Shown piece after piece: positions 35,379 to 43,838 of a stretch of DNA of 64,000 nt. This stretch comes from an uncultured Sphingomonadaceae bacterium (lineage in GTDB: Bacteria > Pseudomonadota > Alphaproteobacteria > Sphingomonadales > Sphingomonadaceae): contig CANMVC010000002.1 in assembly GCA_947501325.1 (NCBI GenBank), positions 930,001-994,000 on the forward strand. The letters run 5' to 3'. The first letter of the stretch is position 1; every line of letters begins with the position of its first letter. The notes under the pieces are model-generated. The model saw nothing but the letters and a program-made list of their open reading frames with translations. It made no database searches and was not told where the DNA came from. The position numbers were made by a program, and so were the translations under genes.

Positions 35379-36122
35379 TCAAGAGTAAGTAGAGAGTGCG
35401 TTGCCGACAAAATAGGCCAATGCTGCTGCGATACCCCCGATGAAGAATGTTTCCAATCCAGAGCGCCACCAAGAGGCGGTTGCCCAAAGGCTTTTCATTG
35501 CTCCAATTAAGAAGAACACAATGCCGGTTATTACCGTGGCCACCATGAACGGATTTGGGGTTTCTGTCAGATAGGGTAACAAAGGCACTGATCCGCAAAG
35601 CAGGAACGCCACGAATGTAGCAAACCCTGCTTTGCCCGGACGAGGCTTTGTAACCGGCATCCCATATTCTTCAACAAGCATGAAATCGATCCACCTTTGT
35701 TGATCGGAGGTTATAGACTGAACACCACTCTCCAGGGCATCTCCACTTAATCCTTTCTTTTCAAGTATTTGCCTGACCTCCTCTCTTTCCCCATCGGGAT
35801 CTGCCGCAACATGCCGTTGCTCCACAAGCCGCAGCCGATCAATATTGTCGGTCACGGTTTTCGTACCGCTATAATTGCTTGCCGCCATCGAAAATCCGTC
35901 AGCTAAAAGGTTGGCTAATCCCAGGATCAGTATGACACCTGAAGATAAAGAGGCTCCAACGACCCCTGCAACGATTGCAAATGTGGTGATTGCTCCGTCT
36001 ATTCCGCCATAGACGAAGTCCGACAGATATGATGCGCGTCTTTTGTCATTCAAACGGGCAGCAATGGCGGCAGGGTCATGGCTATGTTCGAGCTCAGCGA
36101 ATTGCTTGTGACCATTCGTCAT
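35379..36122 (-). CDS. VIT1/CCC1-family iron/manganese transporter
   Basis: This 247-residue membrane protein shows the family start YLSDFVYGGIDGAITTFAIV, then a second span with GLANLLADGFSMAASNY and a cytosolic loop with many Glu residues (DPDGEREEVRQILEKKGL) that takes the place of the metal-binding domain. Three more spans close it. VIT proteins move Fe2+ or Mn2+ out of the cytosol. It is divergent from the TSUP gene. Iron handling fits an island with hemerythrin and iron-sulfur enzymes. Confidence 0.82.
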   Translation of the reverse strand: MTNGHKQFAELEHSHDPAAIAARLNDKRRASYLSDFVYGGIDGAITTFAIVAGVVGASLSSGVILILGLANLLADGFSMAASNYSGTKTVTDNIDRLRLVEQRHVAADPDGEREEVRQILEKKGLSGDALESGVQSITSDQQRWIDFMLVEEYGMPVTKPRPGKAGFATFVAFLLCGSVPLLPYLTETPNPFMVATVITGIVFFLIGAMKSLWATASWWRSGLETFFIGGIAAALAYFVGNALSTYS

Positions 36123-36263
36123 ATCAACTTCCTTTTAGCTGTGGATCAGATTCTGCTTTACCATTTGCACTTGCATCCGTCAGTTTATCCTAAGGGGATT
36201 TGCCTAAGGGACGGCAAGTTGGCGACTGATAGAAGACACTGTTTAACAAAGAAAAGAGTTGAT

Positions 36264-37034
36264 ATGGTGGAAGCATTCAATGCCGACCTCCTCTACTTGC
36301 TGCCATTTGTTGCAATCGGATTTTGCGCACAAGCAATTGACGGAGCGCTCGGCATGGCGTTCGGGGTGATCGTCAATATAATATTGGTTGGATTCTTGGG
36401 CATTGCACCTGCAACAGCTTCAACTCAGGTCCATATTGTAAAATGCTTCACGACAGCGGCATCAGGCGCCAGTCATTTTTATCTGGGCAATTTTGATAAG
36501 CAGCTCTTTTTCCGATTATTGATACCGGGCGCCATCGGCGGGATCGCGGGAGCATTTTTGCTGAGTTATGTTCCCAGCAAGATTATCGCGCCGTTTGTTC
36601 TCGTCTATCTGTCGGCAATTGGACTATGGATACTTGTCCGCGGCCTTATTTCTTCTCCCAAAATTCGGCCACCAAAATATGTCTCTTCCATCGGGGCGAC
36701 GGGTGGTTTTCTGGATTCTATTGGAGGCGGTGGCTGGGGACCGGTCGCTACATCCAATCTGCTGGTACAGGGCGCGGAACCCCGAACAGTCATCGGAACC
36801 GTCAATAGCGCCGAGTTTTTCCTGACCATTTTGATATCGGCAACGTTTATCGTCAATCTGGGCTTTGGCGATATTCTGGGACCCACCATCGGCCTGATGA
36901 TCGGGGGTGTTTTTGCTGCACCATTTGGTGCGATTGTGGCAAAATATTTGCCGAAGCGATTGATGTTCATTCTAGTGGGTATTGTGCTGACCCTGACAAG
37001 TATCCTCGCGATATATAAATCGGTATCAGATTAA
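36264..37034 (+). CDS. Sulfite exporter TauE/SafE (TSUP) family protein
   Basis: ATG 36264 (MVEAFNADLLYLL) gives 256 residues; the longer frame upstream runs antisense into the VIT gene. About eight spans and two TSUP repeats are seen: GFCAQAIDGALGMAFGVI near residue 18 and GATGGFLDSIGGGGWGPVATSNL near 150. It exports sulfur-containing or organic anions; sulfite, taurine products and others are all possible. AAAAGAG is upstream. It shares a 141-base promoter region with the VIT gene. Confidence 0.82.
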   Translation: MVEAFNADLLYLLPFVAIGFCAQAIDGALGMAFGVIVNIILVGFLGIAPATASTQVHIVKCFTTAASGASHFYLGNFDKQLFFRLLIPGAIGGIAGAFLLSYVPSKIIAPFVLVYLSAIGLWILVRGLISSPKIRPPKYVSSIGATGGFLDSIGGGGWGPVATSNLLVQGAEPRTVIGTVNSAEFFLTILISATFIVNLGFGDILGPTIGLMIGGVFAAPFGAIVAKYLPKRLMFILVGIVLTLTSILAIYKSVSD

Positions 37035-37442
37035 ACTGAATTTTGCTTGCGCCGTAAAAAATCGACTTTGGAAACTCGGCCTCGGGAATTCAAGGAAACT
37101 GCCGATACCCACCTGGTTCTGGAAGACGGAGAAATGGAAGATGCATAGGTGTATGCCGAAAGCATTGGACTCTAACAATCGCCTCGGGCGCAAAAGTGGA
37201 CGTCAGGATTTAGGGGTTAAGCGCCCGCCCCTTCAACATAAGAGTAATTGTCAACCGTTCGTCACAGTCAGCTTTGCGCCCCAATGTCAGACATTCCGAT
37301 GGAGTCCGCATTATCCCGAAAGCAGATGTCGAGAATCTACCGAGACAAATTGTATTGTGGATAGGAAAGAAACTTCTAACGCCCCGTTGCGGACTTACCA
37401 ATATTTCTAGACGACTAAATTAGGTATCAAGTCTTTCAGATT
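37035..37442. other. Intergenic, edge of accessory region, no gene seen
   Basis: This 408-base stretch follows the TSUP gene. Short frames (for example at 37141-37410) have no family-like content and no ribosome site. It looks like decayed coding or junction sequence at the border of the accessory block. No tRNA or direct-repeat partner of the 41.4-kb repeats was seen here. Confidence 0.4.
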
Positions 37443-38411
37443 CTAATCGCGCAGATTGGCCAAAATTGTGTCGAAACTACTCATAACATATTCGCACGGA
37501 TATGATGCCATAGGGGCGATATAGGAATATTTTTGCAGTGCTTTCTTATCGAAGTCGAAATCCAATTTCAGAGAACGAAAGAAACTTTCATCCATATAGA
37601 GTTCGGCAAATTCATGTTCACCTGATTTAGCAGCCTGTTGAGCTGTTGCCTCAATAGCTTGTAGTTGGGCAAAGGGAAGTCCCAAACTGTTCAGCGATAT
37701 GTGATTGTGAGATGTCGAAATATGGGCAAGTTCTTCTCCATAAAATTCATTTTGCCCCTGCGTAACAACAGCATAGATCGGCAAATCGAGAGTATCGAAG
37801 TATGCATTAGCCAATTCTGGCATAATTCTCACAATTTTTTCGGGTTCGTAAGTGTAGTTGGTCGCCCTATCAAACTGCCCCACACTCCAATTGGTTTTCA
37901 GAAGAAGGCTATCTGCGAACGAAACGAACGACACATCTTTGTGACTATCGGCAACACTATCGATGCGATCTCTAAGGACTGCCAGCTTTTCCGAAGTAAC
38001 TTTCCCACTGCGCAGCAACTGTTTGACACCAATCACGTCAACCAACGCAAACACTGAAAATACCTTCATATGAAGATTTTCAAGCCATTCGCTGCTTACG
38101 AAAATGCGTGGCTTTTCATCATATTGCCACATCTCAGTACATGTAACGAAGTATTTTCGGGGTAGACTTACTCGAACCTCATGATGTCGATCATAGATAT
38201 TGGGGTACCATGATAACTCTACGCTTTCTTGATCCACGGACCTAGCGCAAGCGTATGATACATAACCGATATTCTCCCACTCACCGCCACTTATTCCCTT
38301 GAGCATGGCTGCCGAATACTCAGCCATCCAAGAAACATCCATCATGTAAATATCACGATCTAGTGGGATATTTTCCATCGGATGAATTTCTATATCGTCA
38401 TGGTCGAACAT
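37443..38411 (-). CDS. Unrecognised protein, possible nucleotide-cyclase-like fold
   Basis: The 322-residue protein is AT-rich compared with its neighbours and I do not recognise its family. It is soluble and acidic. In the middle, MKVFSVFALVDVIGVKQLL followed about 40 residues later by VSFVSFADSLLLKTNW has the shape (hydrophobic strand-Asp-Ile-Gly-Val-Lys, then Phe-Ser/Ala-Asp-Ser/Thr) seen in class III cyclase/GGDEF-like cores, where two aspartates bind metal. The rest is unlike any cyclase I know. A downstream Met (residue 12) is an alternative start; neither has a clear ribosome site. It sits beside a recombinase cassette, so acquired cargo is likely. Confidence 0.5.
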   Translation of the reverse strand: MFDHDDIEIHPMENIPLDRDIYMMDVSWMAEYSAAMLKGISGGEWENIGYVSYACARSVDQESVELSWYPNIYDRHHEVRVSLPRKYFVTCTEMWQYDEKPRIFVSSEWLENLHMKVFSVFALVDVIGVKQLLRSGKVTSEKLAVLRDRIDSVADSHKDVSFVSFADSLLLKTNWSVGQFDRATNYTYEPEKIVRIMPELANAYFDTLDLPIYAVVTQGQNEFYGEELAHISTSHNHISLNSLGLPFAQLQAIEATAQQAAKSGEHEFAELYMDESFFRSLKLDFDFDKKALQKYSYIAPMASYPCEYVMSSFDTILANLRD

Positions 38412-38609
38412 CTAAAATAAAGCCCCAATATTACGGATAACGTTGATGTTCATAGCATAACCTATCCCCGACGACCTCTAAACCATATCTGGCATGTCTG
38501 CCTTTGCGCCCTCAGCGGTCCGAACCAGACAGTCCGACATCGGCCCAATTTCAGACCCAGGGCAAAGTGACTGCTACTGAGCGGGAAGCTGATGGTTGGC
38601 AAACTGCCG

Positions 38610-38828
38610 CTAGGAATCTTGTATCAAATCGATCGCATCAATGTGAATATTGATTTCATCGAGGATCGAACGCAGATCAACAATCAAATCGCCAATATTT
38701 TGATTGCCGATCTTGGCGGCCTGCCCCTTGACAGCGATTTCATGGGCATCTTCTAACCGTGCAGTGATAAGCGCAAACAATCCAGTTCGTACCTTTATCG
38801 GATCAATTTCATCGTCTGCATTTGACAT
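38610..38828 (-). CDS. Small acidic protein in recombinase cassette
   Basis: From ATG 38828 (MSNADDEIDPIKVRTGLFAL) this is 72 residues with a GGGTTGGG upstream. It is acidic and helical, with no motif. The same frame can extend to 38888 without a ribosome site. It is divergent from the DUF3489 gene. Small proteins of this type are common next to DUF3489-DUF2924 recombinase cassettes in sphingomonads; role unknown. Confidence 0.5.
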   Translation of the reverse strand: MSNADDEIDPIKVRTGLFALITARLEDAHEIAVKGQAAKIGNQNIGDLIVDLRSILDEINIHIDAIDLIQDS

Positions 38829-39032
38829 GCCCAACCCATGCTCGACTTGGCATGGAAGTCCATATGCAGCTTTTACAAATATGCACATAAACCACTGGAC
38901 TTCGGAGTTTGTTCGAGCATTACTGTTGGTGTCGCAAAGATCAAATGCGACAAGCCGCCCGCGCCATTGAGCGATCAGCGGCTCGGGTCAGTGGAAACGC
39001 TGGAATGTCCAGCGCCAAGCTGGAGACCCTCA

Positions 39033-39281
39033 ATGTCATCAACCAAATTAGAACCGCAGACTAAATCTGCAAAAGTCATTACGTTGCTGTCGCGAACCAA
39101 GGGAGCAACCCTTGCTGAGATATGCAAAGCAACAAACTGGAAACAGCACAGCGTTCGCGCTTTCCTTACAGGCCTGCGAAAGAAAGGCTTTGTTCTAGCT
39201 CGTGAGCAGCGCGGCGATGATGGAACGGTCTATCGCATCACGCGCAGCCCAAGCGATAAAAGTGGAAAAGGCGCAGCATGA
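39033..39281 (+). CDS. DUF3489 protein
   Basis: ATG 39033 (MSSTKLEPQTKS) has GGAG 7 bases upstream; 82 residues. KSAKVITLLSRTKGATLAEIC followed by WKQHSVRAFLTGLRKKGF is a winged-helix-like DNA-binding domain typical of DUF3489. The next gene overlaps its stop (ATGA at 39278-39281). The family nearly always stands upstream of DUF2924 and a serine recombinase, so it probably regulates or assists recombination. Confidence 0.85.
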   Translation: MSSTKLEPQTKSAKVITLLSRTKGATLAEICKATNWKQHSVRAFLTGLRKKGFVLAREQRGDDGTVYRITRSPSDKSGKGAA

Positions 39282-39736
39282 CTGTCCTCGACATAAGGTT
39301 AGCGGAACTCATGACCATGCCTCCTGCACAGTTGCGGTCTGCTTGGCGCGATACGTTCAAGTCGCCTGCGCCTGATATCTGTCCCGACTTGCTTCGGCGC
39401 GGGATCGCTAACCGGCTGCAGGAACGTATGCATGGAAGCCTCCCCGGTGCCACCAAACGCGAGATCGAACGACTGCGCAAACGAGTGGAACGAACCGGTA
39501 AGGTCGGCCATATGCACGCCATCTCGCTCAAGACTGGAACACGGCTGGTCAGATCATGGAATGGCAAAAGCTACCATGTGCTTGTTTGTGATGATGGCTT
39601 TGAGTTTGAAGGTCGCCACTACTCCAGTCTAAGTCACATTGCTGGCGAGATAACCGGCGCGCATTGGTCCGGCCCTCGTTTCTTCGGATTGAAAAAGCGA
39701 AGTGGATACAAACCGAAGGTGCCCGCGAATGGTTGA
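39278..39736 (+). CDS. DUF2924 protein
   Basis: This 152-residue basic protein has the DUF2924 layout: LMTMPPAQLRSAWRDTFKSP, a second region LLRRGIANRLQERMHG, then GTRLVRSWNGKSYHVLVCDD and YSSLSHIAGEITGAHWSGPRF toward the end. The last part resembles the DNA-contact module also used in some phage proteins. It is translationally coupled on both sides. Function is unknown; gene order ties it to the recombinase. Confidence 0.87.
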   Translation: MTVLDIRLAELMTMPPAQLRSAWRDTFKSPAPDICPDLLRRGIANRLQERMHGSLPGATKREIERLRKRVERTGKVGHMHAISLKTGTRLVRSWNGKSYHVLVCDDGFEFEGRHYSSLSHIAGEITGAHWSGPRFFGLKKRSGYKPKVPANG

Positions 39737-41345
39737 ACGCGCGAAACGAAAGCGATGCGCGATCTACACCCGTAAATCGACAGAGGATGGCCTGGAGCAG
39801 GACTTTAATAGTTTGGATGCACAGCGAGAAGCCTGCGCGGCCTATATATTGAGCCAAGCCAGTGAAGGCTGGGAAGCAGTTTCAGAACTTTATGACGATG
39901 GCGGGTGGTCTGGCGGCAATATGCAGCGCCCTGCCCTTGTCCAACTGCTCGAAGATGTCAAAGTCGGTAAGGTCGATATCATCGTAGTTTATAAAGTAGA
40001 TCGCCTCACCCGTGCGTTGGCCGACTTCGCAAAGATAGTTGAGATACTAGACGAAAATGAGGCCAGCTTCGTCAGCGTAACGCAATCGTTTAACACCACG
40101 ACCAGCATGGGAAGGCTCACACTCAACGTCCTTCTTTCCTTCGCCCAATTTGAACGCGAAGTTACAGGTGAACGTATACGAGACAAAGTTGCTGCTTCGA
40201 AAAAGAAGGGCATGTGGATGGGCGGTGGTGTTCCCTTTGGATATAATATCGAAGAGCGACAGCTTCTGATCAATGAGACTGAAGCCGAGACCGTGCGGTA
40301 CGTATTTGAACAGTATTCACGGCTGAAATCGGTCCCGCAGGTGGTTGATGAGCTGGCCGCAAAAGACATCCGGACCAGAACCCGCGTCTACAAGTCCGGA
40401 CGCATCGCCGGCGGCATCCACTTCAAAACAGGAACTTTGACCCATCTGCTCCAAAACCCGGTCTATGTTGGGAAGGTCCGACATAAAGACGAAATCTATG
40501 ACGGTGTGCATCAGCCGATCATTTCGGATGAGCTGTTTGAGCGCGTTCAATCGAGCTTCTCTGAGAACAGGCGTGACAACGCACTAGGCAGGAAGAGCCG
40601 CAACCCCAGTCTGCTAACAGGCATCATAACCGATCCGGATGGCAAACCAATGACTCCAGCCCATGCGAAGAAGGATTCGAAGCGCTATCGCTACTATGTC
40701 ACGCGACAAATGCCTGGCGATCAATCCGACAAATGGCGAATGCCTGCCGGTGAGATAGAACGACTGGTGATCAACGCGGTATCAAAGAAACTCAAATCCA
40801 CAGTATCGGATGAGCAGGGATCTGCTGCGGTGTTATCGGAGGCAATCAGCAAACGAAATGCCATTGCAAGCTCATTGCTCGAAATGAACATTCTCGAACA
40901 ACGCCAAGTACTGGCCGATTTTAACACGCGAGTGTCAATTGAAGAAAGCGCAATCAGTTTAGAATTTACACCTCCAGAACAGGATCAAACAGTTTCAATT
41001 TCTATTAAGACGAAGCTCGTTAGCAAAGGTCGAGATTTGAAGTTGGCTATCGCTGCAGGCGAAGGATTGGCAAAACGTGATCCTGATCCCGTGTTGCTTC
41101 GATTGATTGCCCATGCTTTCGCTGCGCAGGATCAAATGGTCCGCGGCATCCCCTCGCCTATGCTATCCGAATATAGCAAACGGCACCTACAACAACTTAC
41201 CCGTCTCAGCTATTTGGCTCCGGATATCATTACCGCCATTGTCGATGGAACGCAGCCTGTTGATCTAACTGGTCGAAAGGTATTGCGCTTGGGAAGTCTA
41301 CCGCTTTGCTGGACTGCCCAGCGCGCAATGCTTGGGTTCAAATAG
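39729..41345 (+). CDS. Large serine recombinase
   Basis: The start is ATG 39729 (MVERAKRKRCAIYTRKSTED), overlapping DUF2924 by 8 bases; 538 residues. The resolvase domain (about 8-155) has nucleophile Ser-17 in YTRKSTEDG and arginine contacts in VYKVDRLTRALADFAK, then LLSFAQFEREVTGERIRD. The recombinase domain (about 175-290) follows with PFGYNIEE and THLLQNPVYVGKVRH. The usual zinc-ribbon cysteines are absent, as in related alphaproteobacterial members. It could move the cassette by attP x attB recombination. The duplication and tRNA-Phe relic begin just after its stop. Confidence 0.9.
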   Translation: MVERAKRKRCAIYTRKSTEDGLEQDFNSLDAQREACAAYILSQASEGWEAVSELYDDGGWSGGNMQRPALVQLLEDVKVGKVDIIVVYKVDRLTRALADFAKIVEILDENEASFVSVTQSFNTTTSMGRLTLNVLLSFAQFEREVTGERIRDKVAASKKKGMWMGGGVPFGYNIEERQLLINETEAETVRYVFEQYSRLKSVPQVVDELAAKDIRTRTRVYKSGRIAGGIHFKTGTLTHLLQNPVYVGKVRHKDEIYDGVHQPIISDELFERVQSSFSENRRDNALGRKSRNPSLLTGIITDPDGKPMTPAHAKKDSKRYRYYVTRQMPGDQSDKWRMPAGEIERLVINAVSKKLKSTVSDEQGSAAVLSEAISKRNAIASSLLEMNILEQRQVLADFNTRVSIEESAISLEFTPPEQDQTVSISIKTKLVSKGRDLKLAIAAGEGLAKRDPDPVLLRLIAHAFAAQDQMVRGIPSPMLSEYSKRHLQQLTRLSYLAPDIITAIVDGTQPVDLTGRKVLRLGSLPLCWTAQRAMLGFK

Positions 41346-41964
41346 CCCCAAAAACCGCCTAATTCTAAAAGTGCATCTGGTGCCAGCGTTTCGGCCCATC
41401 GAGATCATTAGCCATTTCAGCCGCATATAGCCGCAGACAAATGGTCTCTGGTAGCAAGTGACCGGCGTCAACGTCAGCTAACTCGCGGAAATACAGGCAC
41501 TAAATCAGCACATTTCGCTGATATCTGGAGACACCGAAATCTAAGAAAAAAAGTGGTGCACGTAGTCTAATGCGAACCATCGACACGGGCCCCATAAGCC
41601 TCTGAATTCTTTAACTTTTATAAATGTCGTGGCAGCAGAGATCAAAACAAGCAAAAATTGTCCGGGCGGGCAAGCAATCGAAATCCGGAATCCCGATTAT
41701 TTCGAATCGCTTCGCACATCTGACTTTTCGATACCCGGCTGATCCCCTGGTATTATCTTTCCCGGCATCCAATAATTAACATGCATCTGGTGCCAGCGTT
41801 TCGGGCCATAGAGATAAATCGGTATTTGCCCCCCATATGGCTGCCGCCAAATGGTCTCTGCCAGCAGAATCGAAAGCGTACCATCGCCTGAAAGCGCGCA
41901 ATTCAGCCACTTATTTCGAGTATCGTATTCGCCCTAAGTACTTGTTATATAAGAGAAAAAGTAG
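41346..41964. repeat. Gene-free region holding a diverged tandem duplication
   Basis: Bases 41372-41405 and 41782-41815 match at 32 of 34 positions (GCATCTGGTGCCAGCGTTTC core). A second block, CAAATGGTCTCTG, recurs in both. The relic of tRNA-Phe 3' end at 41554 and the true one at 41965 stand at the same distance from these blocks (182 and 183 bases). So about 225 bases (41372-41597) duplicate 41782-42008 with strong decay in the middle. No gene is seen. Confidence 0.7.
41554..41591 (-). pseudogene. Decayed copy of tRNA-Phe 3' end
   Basis: Compared base by base with the 3' part of the intact tRNA-Phe (from the CCA at 41965), about 27 of 35 positions agree, including the CCA complement TGG and the T-loop GCGAACCATCGACAC. 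The 5' half of the tRNA is absent. It is a relic of duplication or of integration at the tRNA. Confidence 0.65.
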
Positions 41965-42040
41965 TGGTGCCCGAAGGCGGATTCGAACCACCGACACAGC
42001 GATTTTCAGTCGCTTGCTCTACCAACTGAGCTATTCGGGC
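41965..42040 (-). tRNA. tRNA-Phe (GAA), CCA encoded
   Basis: On the minus strand the gene starts GCCCGAATAGCTCAG at 42040, has D-loop TTGGTAGAGC, anticodon loop CTGAAAA (anticodon GAA), T-arm GGTTCGAATCC and acceptor end TTCGGGCA followed by encoded CCA (41965-41967). The 7-bp acceptor stem pairs fully. It stands between the accessory block and YacG. Confidence 0.97.
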
Positions 42041-42139
42041 AACGGGCGGGAATGTTGTTCCCACCGAATTGGAAGCGTCGCTATAGGCGGGGCTTGCATG
42101 GGTTGTCCACCCTAAAAATAGCGGTTTTATAACGCTGCT

Positions 42140-42343
42140 TTAGGACTCCTCGTCGCGGCCGGATTCTCGGGTGAAATGATCGGCCAATTGGTCCGGCGAA
42201 ACCGCCGGGCCCGGGACTTTATAGCCCTCCCCTAACCATTGCAGCAGATCGCGGTCTTTGCAGCCTGCGCTGCAGAAAGGCGCGAACTTCTCCGACTTGG
42301 GCTTGCGGCAGACCGGGCATTTCTGGGCGCGCGTGCCGGGCAA
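42140..42343 (-). CDS. yacG: DNA gyrase inhibitor/zinc-binding protein YacG
   Basis: The 67-residue protein has the YacG zinc site CPVCRKPK near residue 9 and FCSAGCKDRDLLQWLGEGY near 23, giving four cysteines, then an acidic tail. YacG binds GyrB and inhibits gyrase in E. coli. The only start is TTG 42343; the reading frame closes with TGA a few codons upstream. The stop and ribosome site of the preceding symporter gene merge (TAAGG), so translation probably restarts after that gene. Confidence 0.85.
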   Translation of the reverse strand: MPGTRAQKCPVCRKPKSEKFAPFCSAGCKDRDLLQWLGEGYKVPGPAVSPDQLADHFTRESGRDEES

Positions 42344-42347
42344 GACC

Positions 42348-43781
42348 TTAGCCCTGACTGATCAGGTTAGGGAAAACCGCGAAAACAAAAATCATCGCGA
42401 CGGCCAATGGCGCCAACCAAGCGATCAGGAAACGCCAAAATCCAAACATCGCGCCTTCCAGACCGGTTTCTGCTTGCACCAACTTCTTGTCAGCGCGCCA
42501 GCCAATGAAGACTGCGGTTAAAAATGCCGTCACCGGAAGCAATATCTTCGAGACCACGTCATCGATGGCATCAAAAATATTCTTTTCCTCAAAAAGCGGA
42601 ATGAAGCCTAGAGGGCGTACGTCGCTCCAGACATTGAGCGACAAAGCACAAGCAACACCGATCAGAAATATGACGCCGCCCACTAACAAAGCGGAAAATT
42701 TACGGCCCCATTCAAACCGCCGCATCGCCCAGGCTACCACGCCTTCCAGCAGGGATATCGAGCTAGTCAAAGCGGCGAAAAAGATAAGCACAAAGAATAA
42801 CAGTCCAACCAGCGAACCGGCTGGCATCGTGTGGAACGCGATAGGCAGCGACTGGAACACCAAAGTCGGTCCCGCCGCAACATCCAGACCAACTGCAAAG
42901 ACAATCGGGAAAATCATCAGACCGGCGAGAAGAGCTACGCCGGTATCGGCAAATGCGATCATGCCGGCTGTGGGAGCAAGATTGGTTTCTCGCGACACAT
43001 AGCCACCATAGGTGATCAGCGCTGCTGACGCCACACTCATCGAAAAGAGTGCCTGTCCCAAGGCATCGTTGACGACCGCCGGTGACAATTTTGAGAAATC
43101 AGGTGTAAACAGGAAAGCTACAGCCTTGGCAAATTCCCCGGTAAATGCGCCATAAAGTGTGATCAGCACAAGAAGCACGAAAAAGGTCGGCATAAGATAG
43201 GTCGCCGCTTTCTCGATCCCGTCGGTGACACCGCGCGCGACAATCCAGATCGTGATAATCATGAACGCGGTGTGCATGCTGAGCAGCATCGGAATATTGG
43301 CAAACAGGTCGGTCATACGGCCTGGAATGGTTTCCGGGTTTTCGCCGGCCAACGCACCTGCAAACGGATCACCGGAGAATATAGCGCCCGCAAAATCAGC
43401 GCTCATTACGCCGACATAATAAAGTACCCAGCCAGCAACGACGCTATAAAAGGTGAGGATCAGAAAGGCGTTGAGAATGCCAATACCGCCAAAAATTCCC
43501 CAATTTTTACTGACGTTGGAATCTTCGGCGACCTTGACGACACTATGAAACGCGTCGCTTCGGCCATGTCGGCCAATCAGGATTTCTGACAATACCATCG
43601 GAAGACCGATCAGGATAATGCAACCGATATAGACGAGAACAAACGCGCCGCCGCCATTTTCGCCGGCCAGCGTGGGAAAGCGCCAGATATTGCCAAGACC
43701 CACTGCTGCGCCGACGGCTGCTAAAATAAAAGCTGTCCGCGATGACCAACCTTCTCCGGTTGGTGCTGCTGGTCCTGCCAT
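42348..43781 (-). CDS. Sodium-dependent transporter, NSS (SNF) family
   Basis: The 477-residue protein has about 12 spans and the NSS first-helix signature AAVGAAVGLGNIWRFPTLAG, with GGGAFVLVYIG in TM2 and SMSVASAALITYGGY in TM6, where substrate and Na+ bind. The family imports amino acids or related amines with sodium. Substrate cannot be read from sequence. It is followed within 5 bases by yacG, an unusual partner. Confidence 0.88.
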   Translation of the reverse strand: MAGPAAPTGEGWSSRTAFILAAVGAAVGLGNIWRFPTLAGENGGGAFVLVYIGCIILIGLPMVLSEILIGRHGRSDAFHSVVKVAEDSNVSKNWGIFGGIGILNAFLILTFYSVVAGWVLYYVGVMSADFAGAIFSGDPFAGALAGENPETIPGRMTDLFANIPMLLSMHTAFMIITIWIVARGVTDGIEKAATYLMPTFFVLLVLITLYGAFTGEFAKAVAFLFTPDFSKLSPAVVNDALGQALFSMSVASAALITYGGYVSRETNLAPTAGMIAFADTGVALLAGLMIFPIVFAVGLDVAAGPTLVFQSLPIAFHTMPAGSLVGLLFFVLIFFAALTSSISLLEGVVAWAMRRFEWGRKFSALLVGGVIFLIGVACALSLNVWSDVRPLGFIPLFEEKNIFDAIDDVVSKILLPVTAFLTAVFIGWRADKKLVQAETGLEGAMFGFWRFLIAWLAPLAVAMIFVFAVFPNLISQG

Positions 43782-43838
43782 ATCTGAAATCCCCTGTATC
43801 CTTTTTGCGCCTTATAGGCGGCTTCGTTACGTTCTTTC

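Noticed and set aside
1-37034. DevR/DosR box
   Set aside because: I looked for a GGGACT-N2-AGTCCC-type palindrome in the promoters of the DosR-like genes and saw none; control here appears to be of FNR/FixK type.
41837-42115. Plus-strand frame of 92 codons across the tRNA-Phe
   Set aside because: It is antisense to the tRNA; the translation RRRIRTTDTAIFSRLLYQLSY is the known artefact of a reversed tRNA gene, with no ribosome site.
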